Assembly: GCF_031082405.1 (NCBI RefSeq)
Contig: NZ_JAVHJU010000001.1
Location: 62,001 to 126,000 of the forward strand
Length of the DNA stretch: 64,000 nt
Origin: Amycolatopsis sp. A133
Lineage (GTDB): Bacteria > Actinomycetota > Actinomycetes > Mycobacteriales > Pseudonocardiaceae
Direction of reading: 5' to 3'
This document shows, piece after piece, positions 55,440 through 64,000 of this stretch. The position numbers were made by a program, and so were the translations under genes. The notes below the pieces were generated by a model. That model ran no database searches. It was not told the origin of the DNA and was given only the letters and a program-made list of their open reading frames with translations. Every line of letters starts with the position of its first letter. Position 1 is the first letter of the stretch.

Positions 55440-56819
55440 GCGCGGCTTTCAGCAGCTCGGCGAGGGCGTCCGGGAGCGCGTCGGCGAGCGGCCACAGGTC
55501 CTTGACCAGTTCCCGCGCGCCGAGCAGCCCGACGTGCACCTTGCCCGCGTTGGACAGCACCGTGACGTTCAGCCCGGCGCCGTGGAAGACCGGGCCGAGC
55601 GGGTAGAAGCCGGTGATCCGCGCGCCCAGGAAGTACAGCGGCATCGGCGGGCCGGGCACGTTGGAGACGACCAGGTTGTGCACCACCGGGTGCTTTTCGG
55701 CCAGCCGCAGCGCCGAATACGCGCGCACGGCGAGCCCGAACGCCGTCGCGGCCGAGAACTGCGCCCAGTCTTGGAGCATGTCGGCGTCGATGTCGTGGTG
55801 GTGGTCCTTCGAGCGCCGGTTGGCCTCGGCGAGGAAGAACACCCGCGCGGCCGGGTCGGCCAGGTGCGTCGGCAGGGAGGCGAAGAACGCCGAAACCTTG
55901 TTGCTGCCGTGCTCCCGTCCGGTCCGGTCGTGCACCGAGACGGGGACGGTCGCCACCAGCGGATCGTCCGGCAGCTCGCCGCGCGCGGCGAGGAATTCCC
56001 GCAGCGCGCCGGCGACGAGGGCGAGCACGACGTCGTTCACCGTGACCGCGAAGGCGTTCTTGACGTCCTTGACGCCGGCGAGGTCGAGCTGGGCGAAGGC
56101 GACGCTGCGGTGCCCGGTGATCGTGCCGTTCAGCGACGTCCTCGGCGCGGTGAACGGGACCGGCATCCCCTGGCCGCGCACCGCCCGGCCGAGCCAGCGC
56201 GGCACCAGCCCCAGCAGGTCCGGCAGCAGCCGCGCGACCTCGGCGGGGCGCCTCACGACGCTCTCGACCCCGGAGCGGAGCAGGTCCAGCGGCGCCGGCG
56301 TCCCGGCGTTGCGCGGCTCGCCGGCCTCGGGCATCGGCCCGTCCGGCTCGAGCCCGGCCAGGTGGGTGATCAGGCCGGCGGCGCTCACGCCGTCGACGCT
56401 CGCGTGGTGCATCTTGAGCAGCACCGCGAATTGGCCGTCGCCAGGCCTTCGATGACGTACAGCTGCCACAGCGGGCGCGCGCGGTCGAGCTGCTGCCCGG
56501 CGATGTGCGCACACAGCGCGGCCAGCTCCGCGCGGTCGCCGGGGGCGGGCACGCCGATGCGGTGCACGTGCTGGTCGAGGTCGAAGTCTTCGTCCTCGAT
56601 CCACACGGGGTGGCCGAGGTTCCAGAGCGGGTTGTGCAGTTTGCGGCGGAACGCCGGGATCAGCCGGACGCGCTCTTCGAGTTTTTCTTCCAGCTTCGCG
56701 AAGGTGTAGCCGCCGGGAACGGTCGAGCCGTCGAGGACGAGCAGCCCGCAGACGTGCAGGACCTGCGACGACGTCTCGAGGTAGAGAAAACTCGCGTCGA
56801 GGCCGCTCAGTCTCTGCAT
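55426..56819 (-). pseudogene. WS/DGAT acyltransferase split by a frameshift
   Basis: The N-terminal part (MQRLSGLDASFLYLETSS to WQLYVIEGLA, about 125 residues) and the rest (GQFAVLLKMHHASVDG onward, about 335 residues to the stop) lie in different frames. They join near 56440, where one base appears to be missing. The catalytic HHxxxDG (MHHASVDG) is just after the break. Both halves are otherwise intact and typical of wax ester synthase/diacylglycerol acyltransferases (NDVVLALVAGALREFL, VSNVPGPPMPLYFLGA). Either the gene is inactivated or the base is a sequence error. Confidence 0.8.
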
Positions 56820-56870
56820 GGCGCCAGGGTAGGCCACCCGCGGTGAGCGGCGCGTCACCCTACTCGCCGG

Positions 56871-56876
56871 TATCAT
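56871..56876 (+). promoter_or_regulatory. -10 hexamer for leaderless esterase
   Basis: TATCAT ends 7 nt before the GTG at 56884. Confidence 0.45.
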
Positions 56877-56883
56877 CGGGCTG

Positions 56884-58119
56884 GTGCAGCCGAATTTCCT
56901 GATCCGTCGCGCGGTCCAGCTCGGTCTCGCCGCCAACGCGCTCCGCCCGCTGCGGGCGCGGTCCACGACGATCCCGGTGTTCTTCGCCGGCTGGCTGACC
57001 GGCGAGCTGGCGCCGCAGCTGCTGGCGCTGACGGCGGCGGATTCCCTGGCCCACGTGGCCCGCCACGGCACCGGCGACCGGTCGACGAAGGCGGGCCTGG
57101 CGATGGCGGCCGCGTCCGCCGCCGGGCTGGCCGCGCTGATCCGCACCGGGCACGGCGCCCGCGAGGAGATCGAGAAGGCGCTGACTTCGGCGTTGGGCGA
57201 GGACTACGCGTCGGAGCTGGGCCGCTCGGACCTGGGGTTGCCGTGGGGCGAGCTGGCGCTGCCGTTCCGGATGGGCGCACCGGACGTCCGGGTCGACCGC
57301 AACATCGCGTACGCCCCGGGCGGCAAGCGGTTCCTCTTGGACGTGTACCGGCCGTCGTCGCCGGTTTCGGGTGCCCCGGTGCTGCTGCAGGTCCACGGCG
57401 GCGCGTGGGTGATCGGCAACAAGGAGGAGCAGGGCCGGCCGCTGATGCGCTACCTGGCCCGCCGCGGCTGGGTGTGCGTCGCGATCAACTACCCGCTGTC
57501 GCCGGCGCACCGCTGGCCGGCGCACATCGTCGCGGCGAAGCAGGCACTGGCGTGGATCCGTTCTTCGATCGCTTCGTACGGCGGCGACCCCCGGTTCGTG
57601 GCGGTGACGGGCGGATCGGCGGGCGGGCACCTGTCGGCGTTGCTGGCGTTGTCGCAGAACGACCCGGCGTTGCAGCCGTCGTTCGAAGACGCGGACACGA
57701 GCATCCAGGCGTGCGCGCCGCACTACGGGGTGTACGACTTCGCGGCGACTTCGGGAGCCCCGGCGAGCAAGTACCGGCTGGAGAGCCTGATCGCCCGCCG
57801 CGTGTTCGCACCCGACCGGGATCCGGTGCAGCACCTGGACGACTACGTCGCGGCGTCCCCGCTGGACCGGATCACTTCGGACGCCCCGCCGTTCTTCGTG
57901 ATCCACGGCCGGGATGATTCACTGGTCCCGGTGCGGGAGGCGCGCGAGTTCGTCTCGCGGCTGCGGGAGAAGTCCCGGCAGCCGGTGGCGTATGCGGAGC
58001 TGGCGGGGGCGCAGCACGCGTTCGACGTGTTCACGTCGGTGCGTTCGGCGCATGTGGTTCGCGGGGTGGCGCGGTTCCTGGATCACACCTATAACGCCTG
58101 GAAGGCCGAGCACCGGTAG
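56884..58119 (+). CDS. Alpha/beta hydrolase, hormone-sensitive-lipase type
   Basis: This 411-residue esterase has a 150-residue helical N-terminal part with two hydrophobic stretches, then the HSL motif VHGGAWVIG near 168 and the nucleophile Ser in TGGSAGGHLSAL. Asp lies in HGRDDSLVPV and His in AGAQHAFDVF. It resembles mycobacterial Lip-family lipases. Beside a wax-ester synthase gene it may act on storage or membrane lipids. Confidence 0.88.
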   Translation: MQPNFLIRRAVQLGLAANALRPLRARSTTIPVFFAGWLTGELAPQLLALTAADSLAHVARHGTGDRSTKAGLAMAAASAAGLAALIRTGHGAREEIEKALTSALGEDYASELGRSDLGLPWGELALPFRMGAPDVRVDRNIAYAPGGKRFLLDVYRPSSPVSGAPVLLQVHGGAWVIGNKEEQGRPLMRYLARRGWVCVAINYPLSPAHRWPAHIVAAKQALAWIRSSIASYGGDPRFVAVTGGSAGGHLSALLALSQNDPALQPSFEDADTSIQACAPHYGVYDFAATSGAPASKYRLESLIARRVFAPDRDPVQHLDDYVAASPLDRITSDAPPFFVIHGRDDSLVPVREAREFVSRLREKSRQPVAYAELAGAQHAFDVFTSVRSAHVVRGVARFLDHTYNAWKAEHR

Positions 58120-58130
58120 CGGCTGTTCCG

Positions 58131-58209
58131 CCCCAATGTGGCGTTGGTTGCGCTCAACGCACCGAACGCCACATTGGGTGCGCCCAACGCACCGAACGCC
58201 GCATTGGGG
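58131..58209. terminator. Nested palindrome, AATGTGGCGTT family, copy 2
   Basis: CCAATGTGGCGTT and AACGCCACATTGG form 13-bp arms, followed by a direct repeat of the right half (AACGCACCGAACGCC with A/G change). It fills the space between the convergent esterase and SWIM-protein genes, as copy 1 does at 4838. Confidence 0.75.
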
Positions 58210-58235
58210 CGTTCGGGGCGGTCGGTCCGGCGGGT

Positions 58236-59396
58236 TCAGTAGGCGAGGTCCACGGGGCTTGCCGAAGGCGGGCCGTCGAGGCGCCACTCCGTTCCTTCGC
58301 GGACGAAGCGGTACCAGCGTGCGTCGCGGCCGTAGCGCAGCTGCAGCTCTCCGTGGGTCAAGCGGTTGCGCCAGGTCTTCGGCTTGCCCGGCAGGCCCGT
58401 GTCCGCCAGGACCGCCCCCGCCTCCGCCAGGGGGCCCGGTCCCGGCTGCCAGCTCTCCCGCAGGGCGGCCAAGCCGCCGCGGCCTGCTTCGCGCCAGGCT
58501 TCGGCCCAGCGGGTCAAGTCGCGGGGGGATATCGCCGCCGCCGTGGCCAGGGTGGTGATCTCCGCTCCCGTGCGGCCGGCCGCACGGCGGGCGAGGTCTT
58601 CCTCGAACGTGAGGTCCGCCGCCGCCGGTCCGGTGGTCAGCAGGTCGCGCGCCAGGGAGGCCGCGTCCGCCGCGAGGGCGGACAGCGCCGCCGCCGTCCA
58701 GCCCGTGGCCGGGGGCGGGTCGAGGTCCAGGACCGCCGGCGGGCCGGGGATCCGTGGCGGGGGCGGCAAAGCCGGGATCGCCCCGGGCCGGCGCGCGTAG
58801 GCGGCGCGGGGTGCCAGTCCTTCGTCGACGGGCTTCGGGAGCTTCGGTTGCTCCCCGCGCGCCGGCGACCGGCGGACCCGCAGTTCGGCCAGGACGTCCG
58901 CCCGCGGGCGCCCGCGCAGCAGGAACAGCGTGAACGGGTCGCGGTCCACCTCGTCGGCGACCAGGTAGTACACCGCGGCGACGTGCTTGCACGGGTTCGC
59001 CGAGTCCGGGCACGAGCACCGCGGCCGCAGGTCGCCCGGCCCCGGCAGCAGGTCGACGCCCGCCTCGCGCGCCTGTTCGGTGAGCGCGCCGGGCAGCTCG
59101 CCGTCGAGCAGCGCCGCCGCGTGGCCGAGCTGCGTGCCGACCACGCCGAGGAGCGTGTCCCACTCGCCGTCGGTGAAGGTGCGCATCGTGATCGACACCC
59201 GGTACGGCTGCGGCCGGCTGCCCCGCACCCGGGCGCTCACGGCTCCCGCGCCGACGTGCAGTTCGCCGACCGTGCCCTTCCGCGCGTACGTCCGCCCGCG
59301 GGGCAGCCGGTTCGGGTCGAGCTTCGCGCGCTGCTCCAGCGCGTCGACCCAGGCGCGGCCCCACCACGTCGTGCCGAAGTTCCGCCTCGGCGGCAT
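58236..59396 (-). CDS. SWIM zinc-finger protein
   Basis: This 386-residue protein begins MPPRRNFGTTWWGRAWVDAL and carries a SWIM motif CSCPDSANPCKHVAAVYY (CxCx...CxH) near 127. It is the usual partner of the SNF2 helicase encoded just upstream, with a one-base stop/start overlap. The pair probably binds DNA and remodels protein-DNA complexes; the cellular role is unknown. Confidence 0.9.
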   Translation of the reverse strand: MPPRRNFGTTWWGRAWVDALEQRAKLDPNRLPRGRTYARKGTVGELHVGAGAVSARVRGSRPQPYRVSITMRTFTDGEWDTLLGVVGTQLGHAAALLDGELPGALTEQAREAGVDLLPGPGDLRPRCSCPDSANPCKHVAAVYYLVADEVDRDPFTLFLLRGRPRADVLAELRVRRSPARGEQPKLPKPVDEGLAPRAAYARRPGAIPALPPPPRIPGPPAVLDLDPPPATGWTAAALSALAADAASLARDLLTTGPAAADLTFEEDLARRAAGRTGAEITTLATAAAISPRDLTRWAEAWREAGRGGLAALRESWQPGPGPLAEAGAVLADTGLPGKPKTWRNRLTHGELQLRYGRDARWYRFVREGTEWRLDGPPSASPVDLAY

Positions 59397-62347
59397 CACC
59401 CGCCCCCGAGCCGGACGAGGTCGGCGAGCTCGTCGTCGGACAGTTCGGTGATCCAGTCCTCCCCCGCCCCGACGATCGACTCGGCGAGGCCCCGTTTCTT
59501 TTCGAGCACTTGCGCGATCCGCTCCTCGAGGGTGCCCTCGGCGATCAGCCGGTGCACCTGGACCGGCCGGTCCTGCCCGATCCGGTACGCGCGGTCGGTC
59601 GCCTGGTCCTCCACCGCCGGGTTCCACCAGCGGTCGTAGTGGATCACGTGGGTGGCCCGGGTCAGGTTGAGCCCGACCCCGCCCGCCTTGAGCGAGAGCA
59701 GGAAGACGGGGATTTCGCCGGCCTGGAACCGGTCGACCATGTCCTGCCGCTTCGACGGCGAGCTCTCGCCCGAGAGCAGTTCGGTCGGCAGCCCCCGGTC
59801 CTTGAGACGCCGCTCGAGCAGCCGGCAGAGCTGGACGTACTGGCTGAACACGAGCACGCTTTCACCCTCGTCGAGGATGACGTCCAGCAGTTCCTCGAAC
59901 GCCGCGAGCTTGCCGGAGCGCCCGGTGAGCGCGCCGTGCGGTTCCTTGAGGAATTGCGCGGGGTGGTTGCAGATCTGCTTGAGCTCGGTGAGCAGCTGCA
60001 GCACCTGCCCGCGCCGCTTGATGCCCTGCGTCTCCCGGATTTCGGCGAGGTTCTCCCGCACCACGGCTTCGTAGAGCGTGGTCTGCTCGGCGGTGAGCGG
60101 GACGAACCGGTCGGTCTCGGTCTTGCGCGGCAGTTCCGGGGCGATGTCCGGGTCGGACTTGCGCCGCCGCAGCAGGAACGGCCGGACGGTGGCGGCCAGC
60201 CGTTCGGTGACCGCCTTGTCGCGGTCGCGTTCGATCGGCCGCGCCACGGTGCGGCGGAAGCGATCGAGCGGGCCGAGCAGGCCGGGCGTGGTCCAGTCCA
60301 CAATGGACCAAAGCTCGGTGAGCCGGTTCTCGACCGGGGTGCCGGTGAGGGCGACTTTCGCTTGGGCGGGGATCTTGCGCAGTTCCTTGGCGGTGGCGGA
60401 GAGGGGGTTCTTGACGTGCTGGGCCTCGTCCGCGGCGATGAGTCCCCAGTCCACTTCGGACAGCGTTTCGCGGTCGCGGCGGAGGACGCCGTAGGTGGCG
60501 AGGACGACCTCGTCGGAGGCGAGGTCGTCGAGGTGGCGGCCGCCGCCGTGGAACCGGCGGACGGGGATTTCGGGGGCGAAGCGGGCGAACTCGCGCTCCC
60601 AGTTGCCGAGGAGGGAGGTCGGGCAGAGGACCAGGGTGGGGCCACCACCTCGTCGGGGTGCAGGGTCGGTGAGGGAACGCTCGGCACCGGCCGAGGGAAG
60701 CCCGCCGCCGGCCGCCGGATGCTCACCGAGCGGCGGCGGCTCGACTGCCGATCGAGCGCCGGACTCCGCTGAACTCGGTTGCGGCGGCTCGACCGCCCCC
60801 GTCCGCGGGGGTTCGCCGGAGCTCGCTGAGCCGGCGTGTGACCGCGACTCGCCGGATCTCGCCAGGTCCCGCCGGTGGAGGTGGAGGGCGATCAGCTGGA
60901 TCGTCTTGCCCAGCCCCATGTCGTCGGCCAAGCACGCGCCCAGTCCCAGCTCCGTCATCGTCGCCAGCCAGGACAAGCCCGCCTGCTGGTACGGCCGCAG
61001 CGTGGCCCGCAACCCCGGCGGTGGGGCCACCGAAGCCTCCGCCCGGTCGCGGAGGCGCGAAGCCAGGCCGCCCAGTGCCGGGGGTGCCGCGAACTCGACG
61101 CGTTCGCCGTCCAGTTCCAGCTCGCCCGTCAACGCTGCCGCCAGCGCCTCGCCCGCGTCCAGCTTGCGGGTGCGGCCGCGGACCCGGGCCAGCAGCTGCG
61201 GGTCGACGCGGACCCACTGGCCGCGCAGCCGGACCAGGGGACGCTTGGCTTCGGCGAGCGCGGCGACCTCCGCCTCGGTCAGCTGCTCGCCGCCCAGGCT
61301 GAGCTGCCAGCGGAACTCCAGCAGCGTCTTCAGGGCGAACTCCGCGTCCGTGACGCTCGCCGGGGCCTGGGTCGCGCTCGCCTTCGCCTTCACCTCCGCG
61401 GCGAACAGCCCCTTCGCCCACAGCACCTCGATCCCGGCGCCGCCCAGCTCGCGGGCGCCATCGGTGAGCAGGTCGACGACCTCGTCGTCGGACAACGCCA
61501 GCGAAGCGGGCGCGGGCTGGGCCAGCACCCGGCCGAGCGGGGCCCAGGCCCGTGCCCCGCGACGCAAACCCAGCAGCAGCTGCGTCTCGACCTGGTCGCC
61601 GAGCCGGTTCAGCACCGCGTCCGGGGCGTCCCACAGCGTCGCCGCCTCCACCACCAGGCTCGGCTCCGCCATGCTGCGCACCGCCAGCACCCCGGCGAAC
61701 GAGTCTTCGCCGTGGCCCTCCACCCGCAGGAGCACCTGCACCCCGCGCGGCTCGCGGGCCTCCAGCTCGGCGAGCCACGCGGCGCCGTCCGGGCCGAGCA
61801 ACGCCGGTTCGCGCGCCGCGAACGCGGGGTCGCCCGCACCGACGGGGGCCGCCGGGCTGCGCACCAGCAGGTCGGCGGTCGCGTCCCAGAGCGCGCGGAC
61901 CAGGGAGTCCGGCGAGTGCAGGCGGATCTTCTTCAGGCCGGTCAGCGGCAGCGCGTACGCCTCCGGTGGCAGGGCGCCGGCCAGCCCCCGCAGCAGTTCC
62001 TCGTCGGCGGCGTCCAGCGGGCCGATCCGCCAGGCCGCCGCCCCGGCCGGCGAGACGGCGGGCCGCAGCCGCCCCCGCGCGACGAGGTTCACCCCCGCGT
62101 TGACGGCCGCCGACCACGCCGCGACGGCCGGGCTGGCCTCCTCCCCCACGGACAGGAGCCGGGGCAGCGCCCGCTCCAGGGGAACCAGCTCCGCGTCGAC
62201 CTTCGTCCGCGCGAACTTGGCTCCCCGGGGCAGCACGAGCTCGATCGTGGTCCCGCCGGCCACGTCGTCGCCCCACAGGGCCAGCACCCCGTCCCGCGGG
62301 GGATCCGCGGGGAGGTAGGTGGCCTGGGTGTCTGCGCTGAACTCCAC
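59396..62347 (-). CDS. SNF2/Rad54-type helicase (HepA family)
   Basis: This 983-residue protein has a 400-residue N-terminal bacterial SNF2 region, motif I DDMGLGKTIQLIALHL near 475, DEAQ box AADEAQHVKNP near 638, and a C-terminal helicase domain (VFSQYVQLCRLLERR, LSLKAGGVGLNLTRATHVIH). Between motifs I and Ia lies an unusual Ser/Glu/Pro/Gly-rich linker of about 70 residues. The GTG at 62347 is chosen because a -10 hexamer lies 7 nt upstream; the frame stays open to 62422 without coding character. Confidence 0.9.
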   Translation of the reverse strand: MEFSADTQATYLPADPPRDGVLALWGDDVAGGTTIELVLPRGAKFARTKVDAELVPLERALPRLLSVGEEASPAVAAWSAAVNAGVNLVARGRLRPAVSPAGAAAWRIGPLDAADEELLRGLAGALPPEAYALPLTGLKKIRLHSPDSLVRALWDATADLLVRSPAAPVGAGDPAFAAREPALLGPDGAAWLAELEAREPRGVQVLLRVEGHGEDSFAGVLAVRSMAEPSLVVEAATLWDAPDAVLNRLGDQVETQLLLGLRRGARAWAPLGRVLAQPAPASLALSDDEVVDLLTDGARELGGAGIEVLWAKGLFAAEVKAKASATQAPASVTDAEFALKTLLEFRWQLSLGGEQLTEAEVAALAEAKRPLVRLRGQWVRVDPQLLARVRGRTRKLDAGEALAAALTGELELDGERVEFAAPPALGGLASRLRDRAEASVAPPPGLRATLRPYQQAGLSWLATMTELGLGACLADDMGLGKTIQLIALHLHRRDLARSGESRSHAGSASSGEPPRTGAVEPPQPSSAESGARSAVEPPPLGEHPAAGGGLPSAGAERSLTDPAPRRGGGPTLVLCPTSLLGNWEREFARFAPEIPVRRFHGGGRHLDDLASDEVVLATYGVLRRDRETLSEVDWGLIAADEAQHVKNPLSATAKELRKIPAQAKVALTGTPVENRLTELWSIVDWTTPGLLGPLDRFRRTVARPIERDRDKAVTERLAATVRPFLLRRRKSDPDIAPELPRKTETDRFVPLTAEQTTLYEAVVRENLAEIRETQGIKRRGQVLQLLTELKQICNHPAQFLKEPHGALTGRSGKLAAFEELLDVILDEGESVLVFSQYVQLCRLLERRLKDRGLPTELLSGESSPSKRQDMVDRFQAGEIPVFLLSLKAGGVGLNLTRATHVIHYDRWWNPAVEDQATDRAYRIGQDRPVQVHRLIAEGTLEERIAQVLEKKRGLAESIVGAGEDWITELSDDELADLVRLGGG

Positions 62348-62354
62348 GACCGCA

Positions 62355-62360
62355 ACGCTA
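62355..62360 (-). promoter_or_regulatory. -10 hexamer for leaderless SNF2 gene
   Basis: On the minus strand TAGCGT ends 7 nt before the GTG at 62347. Confidence 0.4.
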
Positions 62361-62446
62361 GAACACGACACCGACAGTTTTGCCCTCGGCGGCGCGAACG
62401 GTCCTTTCGCACCGTTGCCCAACGCAACCCACCCGGGCGCCGAGAG

Positions 62447-62515
62447 GCATCACGCGTGACCCGAGGGGCATCACGCGTGATTGGCGGGGCATCACGCGTG
62501 ATTGGCGGGGCATCA
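62447..62515. repeat. 21-bp phased repeats with ATCACGCGTGAT palindrome
   Basis: GCATCACGCGTGA begins at 62447, 62468 and 62489, and a partial GCATCA at 62510, a strict 21-bp period with GGGG between copies. Copies 2 and 3 hold the full 12-bp palindrome ATCACGCGTGAT. It lies upstream of the SNF2 gene and runs to the stop codon of the acyl-CoA dehydrogenase gene. Confidence 0.85.
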
Positions 62516-64000
62516 GCCGCGGGGCAGGCCCAGCAGGCGTTCGGCGGTGAGGGAACGCAGGACCTGCGTCGTGCCGCCGGCGATGGAAAGGCAGCGGGTC
62601 AGGAGGAATTCGTGCTGGGCCGGGCCGCCGGCGAGCAGTGCGGCCGAGCCGGCCAGCTCCAGCGCGAACTCCGCCACGTCCTGCCGGTGCTGCACGCCGA
62701 GCAGCTTGCGGACGCTCGACTCCGCACCGGGGTCCTGCCCCTCCAGCCGGCGAAGGGCCGCCCGCAGGTCCAGCACGGAGCCCGCCACCCCGTCGGCCAC
62801 CAGCGCGCCGAGCCGGTCCAAAGCCACGTCGTCCAGTGCCGATGCGTCCACTGTGGACATCAACGTCTGCACGCTCTCGCCGACCGCCGAACCGCTGCCG
62901 ATGGCCACCCGCTCGTTGGCCAGGGTCGTCCGCGCCAGCCGCCAGCCGCCTCCCGGCGGGCCGACGACGTCGGCGTCGGGCACGAACACGTCGTCAAGGA
63001 ACACCTCGTTGAACACCGCTTCCCCGGTGATCTCCCGCAACGGCCGTGTGGTGATGCCCGGAGCGCGCATGTCGACCAGGAAGTACGTGATGCCCTGGTG
63101 CTTGGGCACGGCCGGGTCGGTGCGGGCGAGGCAGATGCCCCAGTCCGCTTCGCGGGCCAGCGACGTCCACACCTTCTGCCCGGTCAGCCGCCAGCCGCCG
63201 TCGACGCGCCGGGCCGCCGTCCGCAACGCCGCCAGGTCGGAGCCGGCGCCGGGCTCGCTGAACAGCTGGCACCACGTGATCTCGCCGCGCAGGGTCGGCC
63301 GGGCGAACCGGGCGCGCTGCTCGTCGTTGCCGTGCTCGAGGATGGTCGGGACGGCCCAGGCGCCGATCACCAGGTCGGGACGACGGACACCGGCAGCCCC
63401 CAGGACGGAGTCGATCCGCAGCTGCTCCGCGGCGTCGGCGCCCCGGCCGTGGGGCTCGGGCCAGTGCGGGGTCAGCAGCCCGGCGTCGGCCAGGACGACC
63501 CGCTGGTCGCCGGGGGGCAGTGCGGCGATCCGCGCGACCTCGTCCCGCAGCGTCGGATCGTCCCCGACGTCGACGGCGAGGGTGCGCTCGGTTCCGGAGA
63601 GCGCCAGCGAAGCCGCCCGCCGCCGCCACGACCCGCCGAGCCACTGCCGCAGGGCCACGGCCCGGCGCAGGTACAGGTGCGCGTCGTGCTCCCAGGTGAA
63701 CCCGATCCCGCCGAGGACCTGGATGCAGTCCTTGGCGTTGGCGACGGCCGCGTCGAGGGCGACGACGGCCGCGCTCGCCACCGAGAGCGGGTGCTGCCCG
63801 GAGGCCGCGTCCCAGGCCAGTGCCTCGGCGGCTTCCGCGCGGCACAGCATTTCGGCGCACAGGTGCTTGATCGCCTGGAACGCCCCGATGGGCTTGCCGA
63901 ACTGCTCGCGGACCTGGGCGTACTCGACGGCGATCGTCAGGCACCGCCGCGCCACGCCCGCCGCTTCGGCCGCCGTCAGGGTCGCGGCCGGCGGCGCGAC
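62513..64000 (-). CDS. FadE34-like fused acyl-CoA dehydrogenase, 5' end outside window
   Basis: The visible 495 residues contain the end of one acyl-CoA dehydrogenase domain (YAQVREQFGKPIGAFQAIKH, then LGGIGFTWEHDAHLYLRR). A complete second domain follows (CQLFSEPGAGSDLAALRT, GQKVWTSLAREADWGI, AGGTTQVLRSLTAERLLG). Such fusions of about 710 residues are typical of FadE34/ChsE3, which acts on the steroid side chain and is KstR-controlled in mycobacteria. The frame is open to the last base; the N terminus and promoter are not in the window. Confidence 0.85.
   Translation of the reverse strand, partial: VAPPAATLTAAEAAGVARRCLTIAVEYAQVREQFGKPIGAFQAIKHLCAEMLCRAEAAEALAWDAASGQHPLSVASAAVVALDAAVANAKDCIQVLGGIGFTWEHDAHLYLRRAVALRQWLGGSWRRRAASLALSGTERTLAVDVGDDPTLRDEVARIAALPPGDQRVVLADAGLLTPHWPEPHGRGADAAEQLRIDSVLGAAGVRRPDLVIGAWAVPTILEHGNDEQRARFARPTLRGEITWCQLFSEPGAGSDLAALRTAARRVDGGWRLTGQKVWTSLAREADWGICLARTDPAVPKHQGITYFLVDMRAPGITTRPLREITGEAVFNEVFLDDVFVPDADVVGPPGGGWRLARTTLANERVAIGSGSAVGESVQTLMSTVDASALDDVALDRLGALVADGVAGSVLDLRAALRRLEGQDPGAESSVRKLLGVQHRQDVAEFALELAGSAALLAGGPAQHEFLLTRCLSIAGGTTQVLRSLTAERLLGLPRG

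Overview
The window is high-GC actinobacterial DNA, most likely from an Amycolatopsis-type rifamycin producer. The evidence is a set of genes closely matching the late-step genes of the rifamycin cluster (RifJ, a P450, the split transketolase Rif15A/B, the methyltransferase Rif14, P450 Rif16, thioesterase RifR, acetyltransferase Rif20 and hydroxylase Rif19). These lie directly beside chromosomal housekeeping and catabolic genes. Family names come from motif and sequence recognition by eye; no database search was run and the species is not proven.

Region 1 (1-12,610) is one edge of the rifamycin locus. A gene-poor stretch with a 70/71-bp tandem hairpin repeat is followed by a LuxR-type regulator (RifZ candidate). 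Its upstream region carries two CRP-like palindromes. Then come rifJ, a divergent P450, the rif14-15A-15B operon, and divergent rif16-rifR-rif20-rif19. Both divergent intergenic regions carry close matches to the RifZ motif CTACC-N8-GGATG. The locus ends at a 50-bp palindrome.

Region 2 (12,620-25,300) holds an LpqY-SugABC-type trehalose importer, a stress-protein homologue, an acyl-CoA dehydrogenase, two DUF4190 membrane proteins, an SPFH protein, a phosphotransferase, an MgtE-N/CBS protein, a DUF1003 protein and an Mrp ATPase.

Region 3 (25,300-38,500) carries the envelope-stress locus sigE-rseA-htrA-tatB with a divergent O-methyltransferase, the order known from Mycobacterium tuberculosis Rv1220c-Rv1224. 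Its intergenic spaces hold three copies of a DnaA-box-containing repeat element. After it come a LysR/MFS pair, leucyl aminopeptidase, DUF3117, an enoyl-CoA hydratase, a desaturase, a metallo-hydrolase and an Smr protein.

Region 4 (38,600-58,100) is a cholesterol/steroid catabolism island: hsaA-D-C-B, two KstD-type flavoproteins, kshA, a small cysteine-rich ORF, kshB, a MaoC hydratase and a lone riboflavin kinase. It continues with the side-chain operon chsE1-chsE2-chsH2-chsH1-ltp2 and a Ddn-like F420 enzyme. Five KstR-type operators (TNNAACNNGTTNNA) sit at the promoters of these units. The ring-degradation and side-chain genes keep M. tuberculosis order, but no cyp125 or fadA5 is seen. A frameshifted wax-ester synthase and an esterase follow.

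Region 5 (58,100-64,000) contains a SWIM-SNF2 helicase pair and a FadE34-like double-domain acyl-CoA dehydrogenase cut by the window edge. Long palindrome families, several at convergent gene ends, recur across the window. One shows compensatory changes between copies. Seven genes have a -10-like hexamer 6-7 nt before the start codon and may give leaderless mRNAs.
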